Notes under the pieces: generated by a model
Databases searched by the model: none
What the model was told of the DNA's origin: nothing
Seen by the model: only the letters and a program-made list of their open reading frames with translations
Part shown: positions 25,801 to 41,000 of the stretch, piece after piece
How the letters are laid out: the number at the start of each line of letters is the position of its first letter
Position numbering within the stretch: position 1 is the first letter of the stretch
Source of the DNA: Argopecten irradians
Lineage: Eukaryota; Mollusca; Bivalvia; Pectinida; Pectinidae
NCBI RefSeq assembly: GCF_041381155.1
Contig: NC_091144.1
Location: 30,994,980 to 31,058,979 of the forward strand
Direction: 5' to 3'
Length of the DNA stretch: 64,000 bases
Program-made: the position numbers and the translations under genes

Positions 25801-28800
25801 CACCCTGTCCAGATTTTGACATATTGACGTCTTTAAGATATTTTCTTTCAACATACTAACTACATTACCGTCTATTTACTGTAACCATGGATATTTTCGA
25901 CAGTGCTTCATGTCTTGATTTGCAAATGTACACTTTATGCGCTGGTGTCATTTTCGCTACGAATACACGTTCATTCCTTTACATGTAGCACCAGCTTATA
26001 TTATCACAAGTTATGCTAAGGGAAATTTTTCGCGGTAAAATAGCCTTCGTGGAATAAGTGAAAATTTTCGTCTCGCTTGAATTTCAATGTCTAGAGTATA
26101 TGGAAATATTGATATGATTGAGTCTGTTTTTTTGTTTCCTTTTGGTTTTGCACTATTTTACCCATAAATAAACATTGAAAGATGGCACATTTGCGATACC
26201 ATTTAAAAGAAGGTCTATAAGCCATATTGGAAATCAGAATTGATCAATAAACGTTGATCTCGTATGAACTTCCATGACTTCATCAAATATAATGACGTAT
26301 AAATTTATTATTATATAAATACATATAATTACAATTATGTGCCGATGTGTTAATTACAAAATGGACATGATTTTAAATACATGTAGAATGGTATAATTAC
26401 ATGTATGATATAAATTACATATGGACATGGTCGTAATAATGTCAAATGTAGATCAAAACCATTGGACTGGCTGTAATGGGCTGTGTGAACATTCACTATA
26501 TATCATATTTTGTTGATAGGTTAAAGAGGACAAAACAACATATATTACCTATATATGATACACCATTACACGCTTATTATAAGTATTGTTAGCTTAACGA
26601 AATTAAACCACCCGACTGTGTTGAACAGTACAATTTTATTTCAAATACTATAACATATATAAATAAAATGTACATGTAGGTATATTGTGTATGAAATAAA
26701 TGAAATAAATTTATTTCGAACTCTTTCGGAAATTTCTTATTTCAAATATAACGATTTAAATATCATGAAACAAGTCGTTGTAAGATGACCGAACTTTTTA
26801 TAACATAGACAACCCTCCAGTTGTACATGTCTTTTAGTAAAAGTCTTGTACTTTAAAAAGTTAACGTGCCGTAATATCGTTGTTAAAACTAATTAGGCGG
26901 AATGTATAGATATACCAGTATGTCTGGAAACGTTCCAAACACCTTGTTAACATACCAACATAGTTAATTGTAACAGTCAATATTCCGGAATACACTCAAT
27001 ATACCACATAAACCCCGACAGTGAGAGTCCCCTACGGATATTTGTGTAATCATGCGACACTTTCGAAATATATCTCAAGAGCAATGGACTTTTTCATAAT
27101 GATTTATGTTGATAAATTTTGAAATTACTCAGGACTTATTTGTCAATTTCTTAAGTTTTCTGATATTTTTCTTAGGGTTAGAAACTTAATTAATTAGAAC
27201 TGATATAGCTTATGATTAATAACACGGGAAATTGTTACTGAAAATATGATTATGTCATTAGGAAGTGGTCGTTTTTTGTAACATGATATTGCTTGGCGAC
27301 TACGTTATCACCATGAAGATACATGTATATAATTTGGAAGCATAATGTATCCCAGTTCTAGATTTCCATGTCTAATGCCTGTATAACTTTTGATTTCTTC
27401 CGAGCACATTTAAGAGAATGTTTTTACAGCTTTTCACAAAATAGATTGGATAGTTCAACATCCGAGAAAAGACCCTAATGGCCGTTTTGTACATCCTTAA
27501 TCACATCAATTTTCTGTAAATATCGATATACAAACCTTCCTCAATAAGTTAAGTTAAAATAAGTTAAGACTGACTACCAAGTAACGCGTAGGAATTTCGT
27601 TATATCATATTGGGAAATAATATTGTACAGTAGTTTTGTCTTTTTATCGTCCTTCGTGTGTTCACTCGTTATTGGCTGTTGCTTTACTCACAGAAGACAT
27701 ATCAGTAGATTGAACTTCATTTCGAACAATTATTTTCTGGATAATTAGAACTACTTCCTTTAAATAAAAAAGTAAATATTTCACTGCTATGTATTTAGCG
27801 TTAATGTTAGACAGACCCTAATGTTTTTTTTAATCAGTTTGTACAAGAGTACAAGGTAATACCAGGACAAGACCCATTTTATTAATTTTATATTTTATTT
27901 AAAAAAAGAAGAAGAAAAAAAAAAAAAAAATCAAACCAACGAAAAAGCCCGAAGCTATATTCAATAATTGTTTTCAATTGCTTCCAAAGAAAATAATCAG
28001 CACAACGAAGAGAATGAAGTAATCTATTGTAAAGTCACCCGATAACAACAAAGGGATAAGTAAAGGGTCTTTATGACAAAGTCTTAGATCACTTCAACCG
28101 GTAAGGTTACACATAATATTCTCACTAGCAATCGATATTACCAGCTCCCACATTCATACTCTCCCATTGTTCTCAACAAGGGCCATTCCACTGCCACTTT
28201 GTTTCTTTCAAAAGACAACCACCACTCGAGATGTTGGTAAGTGGAGAGTCTTATTAAATTTTACCTCCAACGGACTAATCTCCTTTCTTATTGTGAATTC
28301 TTATCATGCTTGTTGATTTTTAAACTACTGGGTAGTGCTTCGTTACTTAGATTTTAAAGAATAGGTATTTGTTTTCAAGCCGAGAAATCATGTTATGATT
28401 GAAACATAATTGGTATTTTAGACACGTGCAGTAAATGTTTGGACGTAACTGTATATTTTGTTGTTCAGAGTGCTTTCTAACAAGATTAATTACGCAAGAC
28501 TGGACTGAAAAGTACATAATGGTTTTGCCAAATGATATGCAATGAACTTAAAAAGCATTTTACTTTCACATTCAAAATCCAATATCGCATAGCTTGTTAC
28601 TTTCGCGTTGTTGATATTTTCGCGGTTTTGCTATATTGCTTTGATCGCAAAAAATGATCTGCCCAAAATTATAAAATGAATAAATTATATATACCCTTAT
28701 AGCAGAAAAGCAAAATTTTTAAAGACACTAAGATTTATTTTTGTCCAAATCGCGAAAATTTTAAGCCGAAAAAAAAGCCGGCTATACGGTTTATAAGGGA

Positions 28801-31800
28801 ATACACCTCATCGACGTGAAACTAAACTACCTTGGACAAACCTTTAAGTTAGGATGAAAGATAAATTGAATGGGTTTAAATTTTTATGTATGAAGTAAAA
28901 CGCTTTAGTTGCCTACCAAAAAATCATGTTAAGAACGTTATTAGGTTTCCAGTTTATTGCATAATCTTTATCGTGGGTCTCCTTGTATGACCCTTTGTGA
29001 ATATTATATCCATGTACCCTTTCGGTGGTTCACTGAGCAGACGACAACTCAGCAGATACCTGAGATTTGATTTATCCTTAAACAATGGGATAATCATGTA
29101 AATAAGGTGTGTAGGATATACAACATATCTATTCTTTGTCAACCTAAATACGATAAGATAGATCGTTATTATCTTTTGATCCGATTTCATTTTAATGATT
29201 TGTTCATACTTGCCACTGGACATGAACTCATAAAACCGCCATATTATTTATTAGTGTAGGGTAGTATGCGTTTTTATGATGAATTATTAAAAGATACGTT
29301 ATACGTTTTATTTGCATACTTGTAATCAATAGTGCATCAATTATTGCATGAAAGGACACCAATGTTTATAAAAAATATACAGATACAAACTAACCTTTCG
29401 ATAGTGCATAGATACAATGCGCTAAATGTAAGATAGGCGATAAGTCTGACACTTATTGAATTGTCCAAACGATCAAATGTCATAAAACCTTGAAATCAGT
29501 TAACTACAACCACATTTTGAAACAATGGTAATAAGGTAATATGTGTGATTTGCTACGTGCCTAGTCCAGGTTGTCGTAGCGTTGGTCTACATAGCTAATA
29601 ATAAACATTGGGGAGAATGGCACTTTACTCGTAAGTGGTTGTGTCGAATTCGAGAAATATTTTTTTCAGTTAAGATTGTTTTCAGTAAATGAAATAAAGG
29701 TAATTCAAGTGTCATTCACTAACTTTAGCAATTACTTATAGGAGATCCTTGTCCAGTAATAATAGCTGTTAATTTAAGGACAAAGAACCATACACCAAGT
29801 AATGTCCCTGCCTAATGAACGCATGTTAGGGACTTCAAATATCGTGTTTTTTCATTAACGTCTATTCGTCTTTACGTCTACAAACAGGGTAGATTATATA
29901 ATTCATCAAGGCTTTACGTAGGATAGAGACTTATAAGTGCGGTAGAATTTTCAGAAATGCACTTTATTTGTTACCTTCCTTATTCATGTTTTTTTTTTTA
30001 GTTGTCATATGTGTAGATATCACACATCTTTGAAACTAAATATTGAACTGCATATATCATAAAATATAAACAGTTCATATCCTGTTTGGCTGACCGGAAT
30101 GGAAGGCCTCACTAATTTACGAAGCAGGTGCGTTAGTTCCGTGCCAGTTCATATCAAAACAAACCCATTTATCCTTCTAAATAGCTATATTCCCTTATAC
30201 TCAATACACCACAATTCGTTTGTATAGCCGATATTGGTGCCGATCAACGTTGTAGGCCTAAGGCACCATCTCATGGCACTAACAACCTGGACAATTATAG
30301 AAAAGAATTAACCAGACAAAAACCGATCAGCTTATTTTTGTAAACCCTACCCAACACGTCCATAGAAGCGGCCATTATAATAGGTTTAATCCAATATATT
30401 TGTCACTTTTACAGTCACGTGCCGTCTCATGTCCAGCCTGACCCTACACCTTCCCTCCGCCAAACCATTAGTTATGTTCGGTTTGTTGTTATTATTATTG
30501 GTCTAGAAGACCGTACATTAGTAATTTGTACATGTTGACCTAAAAACATAATTGTCCACAAATTATCGTGTTTTATGATGTGTAACATCAGAACAATTTG
30601 TAATCCAGTGACATGTTGACTCATTGTACCCTCACTCTGTATGTACATGTAGGTTAGTGCCCATTTGACATCTTAAATTTCCATGTACCTCTTCCATTAA
30701 ACTGATATATATTTAAACTAAATATAATTTCACTCTTATGTATTTGAACTAGCTTTTATATATTATTTCACTGTTATGTATTTGAACTTTGAGGTGTCAT
30801 AAACACAGGCATAAGATTCTAACGTACTTTTAAGATACATTATGGAGTTTTAGTACATGTATTGCATGACCAGGCTATCAAACATTTCTATCCAGTGTTT
30901 AATAGGTTTGCAAAGATGAACGTTCCTCTATCTAGTTCTATCTTTGCCTAGCCTTTGGAATCTGTGGTCTTGATTAATGCAGTATGATTTATCTTGATTT
31001 AACCTATATACACTAATGGCTGTATTTTATCAACACGGGTTGAACTGTTGAATATTATAAGAAAAAAATAAACTGGCCATAGTCAATTAACTTGAGAGAT
31101 ATTCCAAGATTGCTACATGTGTCATATTAACTATCTCAATAATGCTTTGAGCTTATGGATTCACTTAAATGGATATGTGACTGTGCTAGGATTGTATACA
31201 GAATTGTTTTTGTATATAGACCCGATTTATCATTTCTTCCTCATTAATTTTCGTTAAGTCTTATATTATTTCTAGCAGAAAAATACATCAATCAAATGCA
31301 TAGTCGAGTGCACAATGAGAAGAATATGAATACCTATATAAACGTATGTTTACTTAACATTGCGTAGGAGATCTAGAACAAAACCCAATTTGAAGAATAA
31401 ATTTTATCCCGTATATAATATTCGATAGGAGTACTTATCACCGAGATAACTTATGGTTATGATGACCCTAAAACTTATCCTTAGTCTTCATCAAACTATA
31501 TCTCTAGATCTTAATTTCTATATCAACTGTCTGTATTCTTCTCGAAGGTTACATATAATTAGTTATGAAAATCGAATAATACCAGAAACGTAACATGGTA
31601 GACTTCTAAGGGTTATACATGTATTTGCTGCGATGGTGCCAAAAGTAAAGGTATGGCATCGTTAAGTTTGTATCGTACGTGAACTTAGGTGTTGTTCTTT
31701 AATGTCATTAAAATATGACATTTGTGTCAGCAGATACAGAAAGTGGCATTATGCTATGTTTTGTATTTTTATAATAAGGAATGGGATGTTGATACAGTCT

Positions 31801-34800
31801 GCAGGTGTTAAGCCTATATATATTAATTATATTGCATTGGTTTTTTAATTCCAGAGTTCAGAATTGATATCTATGTAAAAAACAGTACAAATACGTTATG
31901 GATAAAATAACGATATGTTAATGATGATTTTCACAGCCAAAATTGGTTTCGACATTCCTGCAGAGAATGGAATTTTCTATACAATATACATAGTTCAAAA
32001 TAATATACAGATACATATTAAGCATACATTCAACACATTTTCTATACTTCATAAATTTATATTAAAACGACCTAGGTCATCAATTTGTTATCAAAATAGG
32101 ACTTCTTTTGAGCAAGCATCAAAGATAAACTTTATCATTGACGTTTTTGTAAGTATTTTTTGTGGTTTTCCTTTTTGTTAAGAATGAGTTGTCCTATTGT
32201 AAAACGTGATCATTGACTATACTCAAGATTACAGAAGATAAAGTAGTTCGATCTTACATAAGCTATACATATCATAGAGGCATAGGTCAGGTTTTATTAT
32301 TCTATCACATTCTTACTAACGAATTAAATTACTTACTCATTTTTCATCCCTTACTCAACATATTGGAGATTTATTTTGACAACCAATTGATTTAAAATTA
32401 AAGCCTACTCAATTTTCATTTATCCGACCATCCCCTACAAACTTGCTTTGATCCGCTAGTCTGTTTATTCGGGTTAAATAACCTGACTGTGACTATCTGA
32501 CCCATATTGTCCGGTTAACGGCTTTGTAAATGGAAAACTGACGGATCAAAGTAATTATCAAATTGCCAATTACTCATCGAAATGAGTGTAAATATTTACT
32601 CCAATCGGTTTATTGGTATCGAAGCCGCGTTCTTATCCTGAACACAATTGCTATGAACTGATGGCTGTATCAATATTGGTAAAATCTTACATGCATGTAT
32701 GTACATATCTGAAACAATGCCACACTATTATATTTGTTTACGTCAGTATTATCATTATCAAACAAATTATAAAAGTTTAAAGGTGTTAAAGCGTTTATAT
32801 AGATGAGTAAACAATAGGTAAAAACTGACGTAAGCTGACAATACTTATCACAATTACGTCTTGACCACACGATCTAAAAGTTAAGATTTGGATTAAAGTG
32901 TTATACTCTGGCCTTATTGGTTTGTAATTAGCTTCGGCCACTTCTTTTGACCAGTCTGGAGTTAAAAGGTCAACTTAGACCATTAATTGCCTCATTTAAC
33001 TCGTTTGTTAATGCGGTTTAAAACTAAGACAGACACGTCATGTCTCGAAACGTCTATCACCCAGTTAAACAAACCAATCAAAAGACTGTATACAGTTGTC
33101 ATGGTTCTAACTGTATAAACTAGTTATTGTTTGATATCTCTACAGTTCTAACTGGTGTGAGGTCAGCTAATTCCTAAATGGACTATAGTACCCCGTCAAA
33201 TGAACACGCCGGGTTATTAAGGACGATGTCGCAAGTGAATGAATCATGGCCAGAGACTTCTGGCAAATGTAATGTTCACAAGACCACACGTTTCTTGGGT
33301 GAATTACCACTTCCTTAAAACTGAAATTCCATTGTTTTTGCTATTTTCCATATTATCAGACTGATGGACAGTCTTTTTAAACAGCAAGAATAACATACAT
33401 GTATTTCAGTGATAGTATCCCCTAATAAGTTGTTTGTTCATTTTGTACCCAAAACAAGACATACACAAAAAATGCCATTTGCGCAATGGTACTGTACAAC
33501 AATCCTTCTGACTCCTTGATTACTGAAAAGCGACAACGTATGTAAATGTACAGGACAAGACACCGGTCATAGCACCATACACTTTCTAGTATTGGCATTT
33601 GACAGATATGCTGAACAACCTTCATAATTTGTTCCTTCAAATTCGGTAATAAACTGCTATTCAGGTCATTTTTGCATAATATTTAATAATGGTAAGAAAT
33701 TTTTCAGAAAACATGTTGTGTCATTTCAGTTTGAAAGGGAAAAAATGAAGAACTCTTTGGTACAATTAAACTTATATCCGGATAGTCTTACCCGTAAATA
33801 ATTCGCATTTTCGAACGTAATCATTTAAAATCCACGACGCTGATTTGTTTACCACAAATGATGGTGAAATGATTTTGAATAGGTTATTGTTACAACAACT
33901 TATCCGAAACACAATCGATTTTAAACACATAAACATCAATGAGGAGTTTCTCCGTCGGTGTTAACGACATTATCGATAAAGTAGGTAGTAAACAAAAATA
34001 TTGTTATTTACGGCTGACCTCTCAAGGGGCGAGCGTTCTTAGGTCCAGTACGTATATGTCATAGGTACAATGTATATCAACACAATATGGTGTATCAAAC
34101 CTATAGTGTAAATGAAAGGAACAGCATGCCTCGGTTCTAATATCAAATAATAGTCAATTTCATAAAAGATTCTATTTCAAAATCAGAACTAAGATATTAT
34201 GATATTTGTATATTGATGGTCATTTCACTCTTGGTAACCACAGTGTCTAAACTCCACTACGCTCCGTTTATAACTTAGTGTGGATGTAATTACGTGCCTG
34301 GGTGACCGGCAATGTGGCTATTGTACCATTAGTGGTTTTCTGTTTTCATCTGACATATTATCATAACACAGTCTTGTTGGCAGTCAGTATCACAATTAAA
34401 TAGTTTTATGTTATGTTACTTGCTATGTATGGTTATAATACATGCACATAATCTCCAAGGTAATTGAAGAATATAGCATAGTGGTCTTATAAGATATGTA
34501 GAATTTTCCCCAACATTTATTGCTTACAAAATTCGATAATTCCGAGCGTGTTTTATTTTAGCCTGGCCACCAGTCTCGGAACGTTAAAAACATCACTTAA
34601 ACACGGCTTGAGTTGTTTGGGTTTCTACTTCACGTCTGACTCTCTGCTGGACTTCTACTGAGGCTGCAACTCTGCTTTCTCAGCAAAACACTTTTTGCGC
34701 GCGTTTATTTGGTTCACGGTTCATATTTCGCGCTTTATTTGTCAGTAAAAAGAAAGGATTCCACAATAGTTTATTGAAATGACACAAACAATGATGACGC

Positions 34801-37800
34801 ATGTATTGATCTGTTTCATTGTTACCACGATAGGGATAGGTGATAATCAGACAGTGGGACAGACTTGGGCGGGTGAGGGACAGTGAGACAGATAGGCATT
34901 GTGGGAAGGTGAATTGCAAAGACCGAACAGAATAGGCTAGACTATTGCAAATCAATACATCTCACCTACTATAACCTCTTTATGTTATCATATACATAAC
35001 GTCTGGTATGCATTGTACTATGAAGAGTAAAGCAAAAAAGTTTCATTTCATTCGCTTTTCAGTTTGGCAGTGTGTGTGTAGAAATCGGACCTTGCGTTAT
35101 ATTTGACACCTGCAGGTGCGAGGACAAACACTATAACACAAGACATGTAATTAGGCTGGTGATAATGATACCTTATTTAGTACGGTATAGTATGCGAGTG
35201 AAGGGTGGAGTTTGGAAGACACGACAATGTTGTTGTCAGATCGACAGCAGTGTACATTGAGTCAAGTGAAAATTGTTTTTAGGACTTATTTCTGATCACG
35301 GATACGGGCCTCTCAAAATATTCATTTCATTTCGTTTCTTATCGAGACACAACTGTAGTCTACATGCATGTGGCCTCATGCAATACGCATAGAACAACTC
35401 TTACATGAGTATCATGTTCAAATTCCGAACGTTCAATAGCCTTTGTTTAAAGTTAATGTTTTGGTTAAATGATATTTACAAATGCACGGAGATATCAGAT
35501 ATTGGTGAATAACAAACTAATAGTGTGATTATGAACTTACATTGCCCAAATAATTTGAGTTCGTCAGGGTGACGTTTTAAGGTTATTATTCTTCTTAAAA
35601 TTATTCATCATTATTTATTAAATGATGGAACTTGTCAATAGGATACATTTGTTATTAGAAAAAAACTACAACTGCAGAACGCCATCCTGATGAACACAAC
35701 GCTCGGGCGGTGGTTAACGTTCACAGAGAGCAATATTGTTCGGTTGTGACGTAACACATAATAGTAATATTACGTCGGTACCTCTAAAAAGAAAAGACCG
35801 AGATGATACCAGTGTGCTATATATTGATATCTAAGTGAACAATCCGAATAGTGAAAATATAAAATAAAATATATATATATATATTGTGTCATATCGCTCT
35901 GGAAGATTCCAAAATAATCAACTTGGGCTACCCAATAGGTGATTATTTTACACTTTACTTATATTTTTATGAGAAGATTATTTATGTGACAAATAGCTTT
36001 GGATTGATTATCATTCTGTGAAAAACGCTTGAATTCTATTGGTGGTCAGCTATGCTTTTAAATTATATTTGATTTTTAGTAGAATAATAACTTTCATAAC
36101 GCAAGAACTATGTTTCTTAGAAGTTAACGTAGCTTATGCTTTGACATAGATATAATATATATAGATCCATATTCATTTACTTGATGAGTAACTGATTAGA
36201 TAAACATAGTCTGTCAATAGGAGCTGTTAAAAACTAGAGGAATAGGTTAAGGAAACTTTCATTATTCAATACAAATCTAGGCTCTCATTATAAATAATCA
36301 TTTTCGTTTTATGGCAAACTTGGATCAGATATGCCGAATACATTTCGGAGTACAAATAACTTAACACCAATTTTGTATGCCTATTCAAAGGAATAGTTAA
36401 AGAGCTCAACCACTGTCCGTTATCGTGAGCTGGCAAATCAAACGGAGAGACGTTATATCATAGCAATTTATCTCATAAAGAGGTTTGGGTTTCTAAATAT
36501 AGATTTCTCTTACCTTTGTCAAAACAATACTGACCTTTCTTGTTGTGGGTATAATAAAGTGTTGAAGTCCATTCTGGAGTAAATTGACATGCAATTGTAA
36601 ATACCATTTAGATATTGACAGGTAATTATTCTTTCGGATTTTCACATACTCATATCAAAATTATGGTAGACTTATATGCAGTATTAAAGTGTCTGGTTAC
36701 ACTCGCACCTTGCCGTTTATAATAATCGTCCTATTAACAATTTTACAGCTTTGTATATTTTATGGTTGGTGAAATCATAAAGGAACTGTAAAAATGCCTT
36801 TTTGATTCTTTAGTCTAGACTTGAAATATATAAACCTAAGATCGACCTACCTGTAATAACGATACTTCACTCTAACACTTGGTTATTCATAAATACAATT
36901 TTACGTAGCAGTTTGTTTATAAATATTTTAGTTATTGACAGTATACAATGTGTGTTAAATTTATTTACATTACATATGTGCAATATATATTTGTAAATGA
37001 TAAAATAGCGTGGCATATCGCTAAATACACTGTTACAAACATACAAATATTAAACAAACACGCAAACATACATGTCAACATACTGACTAGGATAAGTACT
37101 ACATGTTCACTTGAAACACTGTATTGCCTGCAATCATATATGATCTATGATAGTGCTGCCAGGAATATGGTTTATTCTACTGCATTCACTATGGTTTGTA
37201 GTACTTAACAGTAATTCCACATATCATACGGTTTGTGCTATCGGTTGTCTGATTGGACTAGATGTTGCTATATTTTTGTGGTTAATGGTGTAAAATGATC
37301 TGTAATGTGATGTTGTCCAAGACGAAAAAAATATTAAAGAAAAGAAAGGAGCTAAAAGTATTTATAAGGCACGTTAATAATCATGATAAGGTAATAAATA
37401 CGGTATTTTAAAAATTACACATGTAATTTTTCTTGAAATGTTTTGAAAAAAACATTAACATGGAAATGTAACAAAATTCAAAACCCAATAGTTAAATTGA
37501 CTATGAAAATTAATCGATAATTTCTAAAACGCAGTGGTAATTGTCTCTTATTGTATTCGATCCTCCGGTGCTTGACCTCGATGAGTATTGTAAAGTGTTG
37601 CTAGCATTAACCGTATCGGGACATTAATTATTAGTGAATCTTATAACGGAGGTAAATAGATAGATCACTCAATTATTTATATCTCTACACAGTGGTCTGT
37701 GTTTTGTACTGTAGATTATTGATAATGTGTACTCTCATTTCGACACACGCGACCAGTTTGGACATTTATGTTGATAGGGTCTCTATCTAATCCGGTTCTA

Positions 37801-38036
37801 TCATGGTAAATACTTTGGGTTATTTACTTTTTGTGCTCGTTTTTAATGAAATATTCAGTAGTTGTCGGACTCTGTTTATTAGCATTTTAGATCCCTTGGA
37901 TTGCTATTAGCATCCGGCTAGAAACTAAGTTATAATCACAATGTGTTTGATGGACATTTACTCATATCATGATCTAATGTCATACTTCTTCATGTATTTT
38001 AGTTGATTTCATTCGCATGTATTGTTTTATTTTTAG
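22842..38036. other. Long AT-rich interval, no supported coding gene
   Basis: About 15 kb with only short open frames and no recognised protein similarity. It holds homopolymer and simple-sequence tracts (poly-A/GAA near 27900-27930, (AT)n near 35865-35885). TTTTCGCG-type inverted motifs occur near 26020-26065 and 28605-28790. A possible first exon of the downstream MIEAP-domain gene lies near 28231. Part of the interval may be promoter, 5' intron or non-coding RNA. Confidence 0.4.
28231..28236 (+). other. Speculative 5' coding exon end (ATG TTG | GTAAGT) for the MIEAP-domain gene
   Basis: An ATG-TTG pair is followed at once by a consensus donor GTAAGT, in phase 0. The acceptor at 38036/38037 also opens a phase-0 frame (TESSSSGSGR) that runs in frame into the ATG at 38067. 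Joining them would add a start MLTESSSSGSGR. The fit could be chance: the intron would be 9.8 kb and only two codons are involved. Confidence 0.2.
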
Positions 38037-41000
38037 ACGGAGAGTTCAAGTTCCGGATCCGGAAGAATGGAACGAATTAAACCGGAAAAGATACCCCGAC
38101 AAAGAGTGCAGAAAATATGGCGGAATGTCCGATGGGCGACAGGGTTCCCAGATGAGACTGTTCATGTTGAGTCAAACGACATTACTCCACATGTGGCACT
38201 CCGTAAAGTGGCGTTATTGTTCGAGACAAAGAAATACGAGGAATGTGCAACCCTTATAAGGAAGATGAACTATATCACTCTTGGGAGTATTTTGGCGGAA
38301 GTCCCTTTGGAAGTTCTTTACGACTCCATGCCATACAGCCTTACTATCCTAGAGGCACTATACGTAAAACTGTACGACACTAGTAATGATGACTTTCCGA
38401 AGGATCAATTGTGTTTGGACCAGCTGTTAAAGCGAATGGTCGTTTGTTTTGCGAAGCTATCCCAAAATCCCACAAAAGCAGAAAAGTATGATATAAAGTA
38501 TTATCCTTCGTGTAGAAATATTTTGCGCATTGTTTTGTCCGTGGAGCCTCAAGTGAAGCGCCAGATGAGGCAGAAACGACGTGCGTTGGACAAATGTCTT
38601 AAACATTTAGGCCAGCATGGACTTGTGGATTGTTCGAATGGAAATCTGATGCAGCTGCACGACGCAATGAAGTTACAGTTGGAACAGATTGTATCAAACT
38701 ACCGGAGTGCATTAGTGACACTTGATGAGCTGAGTCTGGTGACATCAAAACATCCAGCATCTCGGTCTGTGACTTTCGGCAAAGCGCCAAGTTCCGCGAG
38801 TCATCAGAGACTCATGCAGGTCACAAGGACTGACGTTCAAAGTCGGATTATCAAAAATAGGACTGTTTATGACATTATGGAACCAACACTTACAAACCAA
38901 TGTCTGAAAAAGCTGATGACGATTCTAGAAAAGCGGATCGAGTACGATAAGCTTGCGCTTTTTCACGACACCGAGCTGCGGAAATTGTGTGAAGGTCTTC
39001 CAGAGGAGATGTCAATGTGTATGACCTTGAGACTATTTGCCAAAGGTTACGGCGTTGTGTGTCAGCTCCTTAAAGAGGTGTCTGATGAGGACGACGGTAT
39101 CACAGAAGATGAAGGAGGACAGTCGACCGATGACGAGTTACTCTCACCTATCCCACACATGGACAGGATTAAAACATTACCTGGTCAGCTGAATGGCTTC
39201 CATAACTACAGAGGCAGTGGTTAGTATACATATTGTCCGTCATATATCTCTGTTATATGTAGGTTTGTTCCATTTCATCTCATATCCTGTAACTGAATAT
39301 TACAGAGTTATCTGCCCACGTAGGTACATGTAGGTATTGATTGTGGCGTCTTGTGTTTGCGAGCGTAACGTCATACTCAGAGAAATCGAGATGAGTTTCG
39401 CTCACAAAATGATGACGTCATAATGGATATCTAGCCGCAAGGGAGGTAGCGCTATTATATGCAAAGACGAAATATTGTATTTTTGGTATTTTTTAGTATT
39501 GATGGTTATGTTGCGTTTGTAAGTGCAACGACCTAGATTTTCAGAAAAAAGCGATGTTATTTTAAGCACATAATTAACGACCTACCGATTCATACCTCTG
39601 ATATTCTCGATTCTCTCTGATAATGTTATACACACAGATGGAATGTAACTGGTACAATAGCCCAATAAACTTGTTAATCCAACGATTTGTCTATCTATCA
39701 ATTTATCTATCTTTGCTAGTGCTTTTGATATTTTTTTGCTGTGTATTTGTGTGTATTCCTCTGTTCTTTACCGTGATAATGTAACTGAGCTAGTTTATGA
39801 TACTATTTACCATTCCATTCATTGTGTAGCACCATCATGTTTGTTCTGGCGACTTCAATATTAACCATGAACCGTTATAAGGTCAAGGTCGGCAATGAGT
39901 AGACATTCACGTTCGGCAGACATTTAGGCGTCCTCAAAGCACATCCTACTACGAGACATGGCTATTGATGACACGACTGGCAAGTTACGGGAGACATTAT
40001 AAATTTAGGAAGATTCAGGTGATATTAAGGGATGACTTGTCATTACAATGATACCTTAGGCTAATTAAGCAGAGTAGTACCTAAGTTGATGTTTAATTTA
40101 TATCCAAATTCCAAATCTTTAATTTAATGAACATTCACTCACATCCAGTTATTAGTGATTGATATTTAACATAATTAAACATACAAATATACACGTTTCG
40201 GCTGATTACGCGAGAGGGGGTAACGTAATTAGCTTTTAAATACATATTTTGTGTATCTAGTTGAATAAATCATGATGTTAGAGGTGAGAAGTCATACCAA
40301 GGATTATCTCTAGCCTTTAATTAGTGTATATGTTCCGTAACCGTAAAGGTCCATGGACTTGATGTTCTATCAGGTTAAGAATTTGAATTATGCAAGATTT
40401 GAATTTAGTAGTAGAAAGACAGACAGAAATAAGGCACAATTTAAAGGTACAATTATTAGGTTTCATAGAATGAAAAACAGTTAAATAATAAAATAAGTTA
40501 GAACACTGAAGATCTACCATGGAAGTATAATTGTCTTATACCTATGCGCTACAGTAAAAACCATAAAATTTGGGATAAATTATTCTCCTGTGCGATGAAA
40601 ACATCAAACGGGTATGAACGTTTCCTTAAATCAGATTGTTTCTTCCATTCCAATTACTGCTAAAAATCCTTTCGTATATGTCCGATGTAAACACAATAAA
40701 AGCTGAACAAAATCTACAAATATCCAGAGACGAACATTCTAAATCAACATATCGGAGAAAGACAGATTCCCATGCATTTGTACAGTTCATGTTTAATAGA
40801 CAATATTTACAGTTTGCACTGACATGGAGTCAATAACCATGCTTTCTAGCATTATCATTATCAGTGTATAATGTTAGCACAACATGCGCGGCGATTCTAT
40901 TGTTACGTGAATAGTCGATGGCGTAGCAACGTTGGGTCATGACTCCACTTTTGGCGGGAACATATGTATGACTCGATTCCAAGCAGCTGTTCAATCGAAT

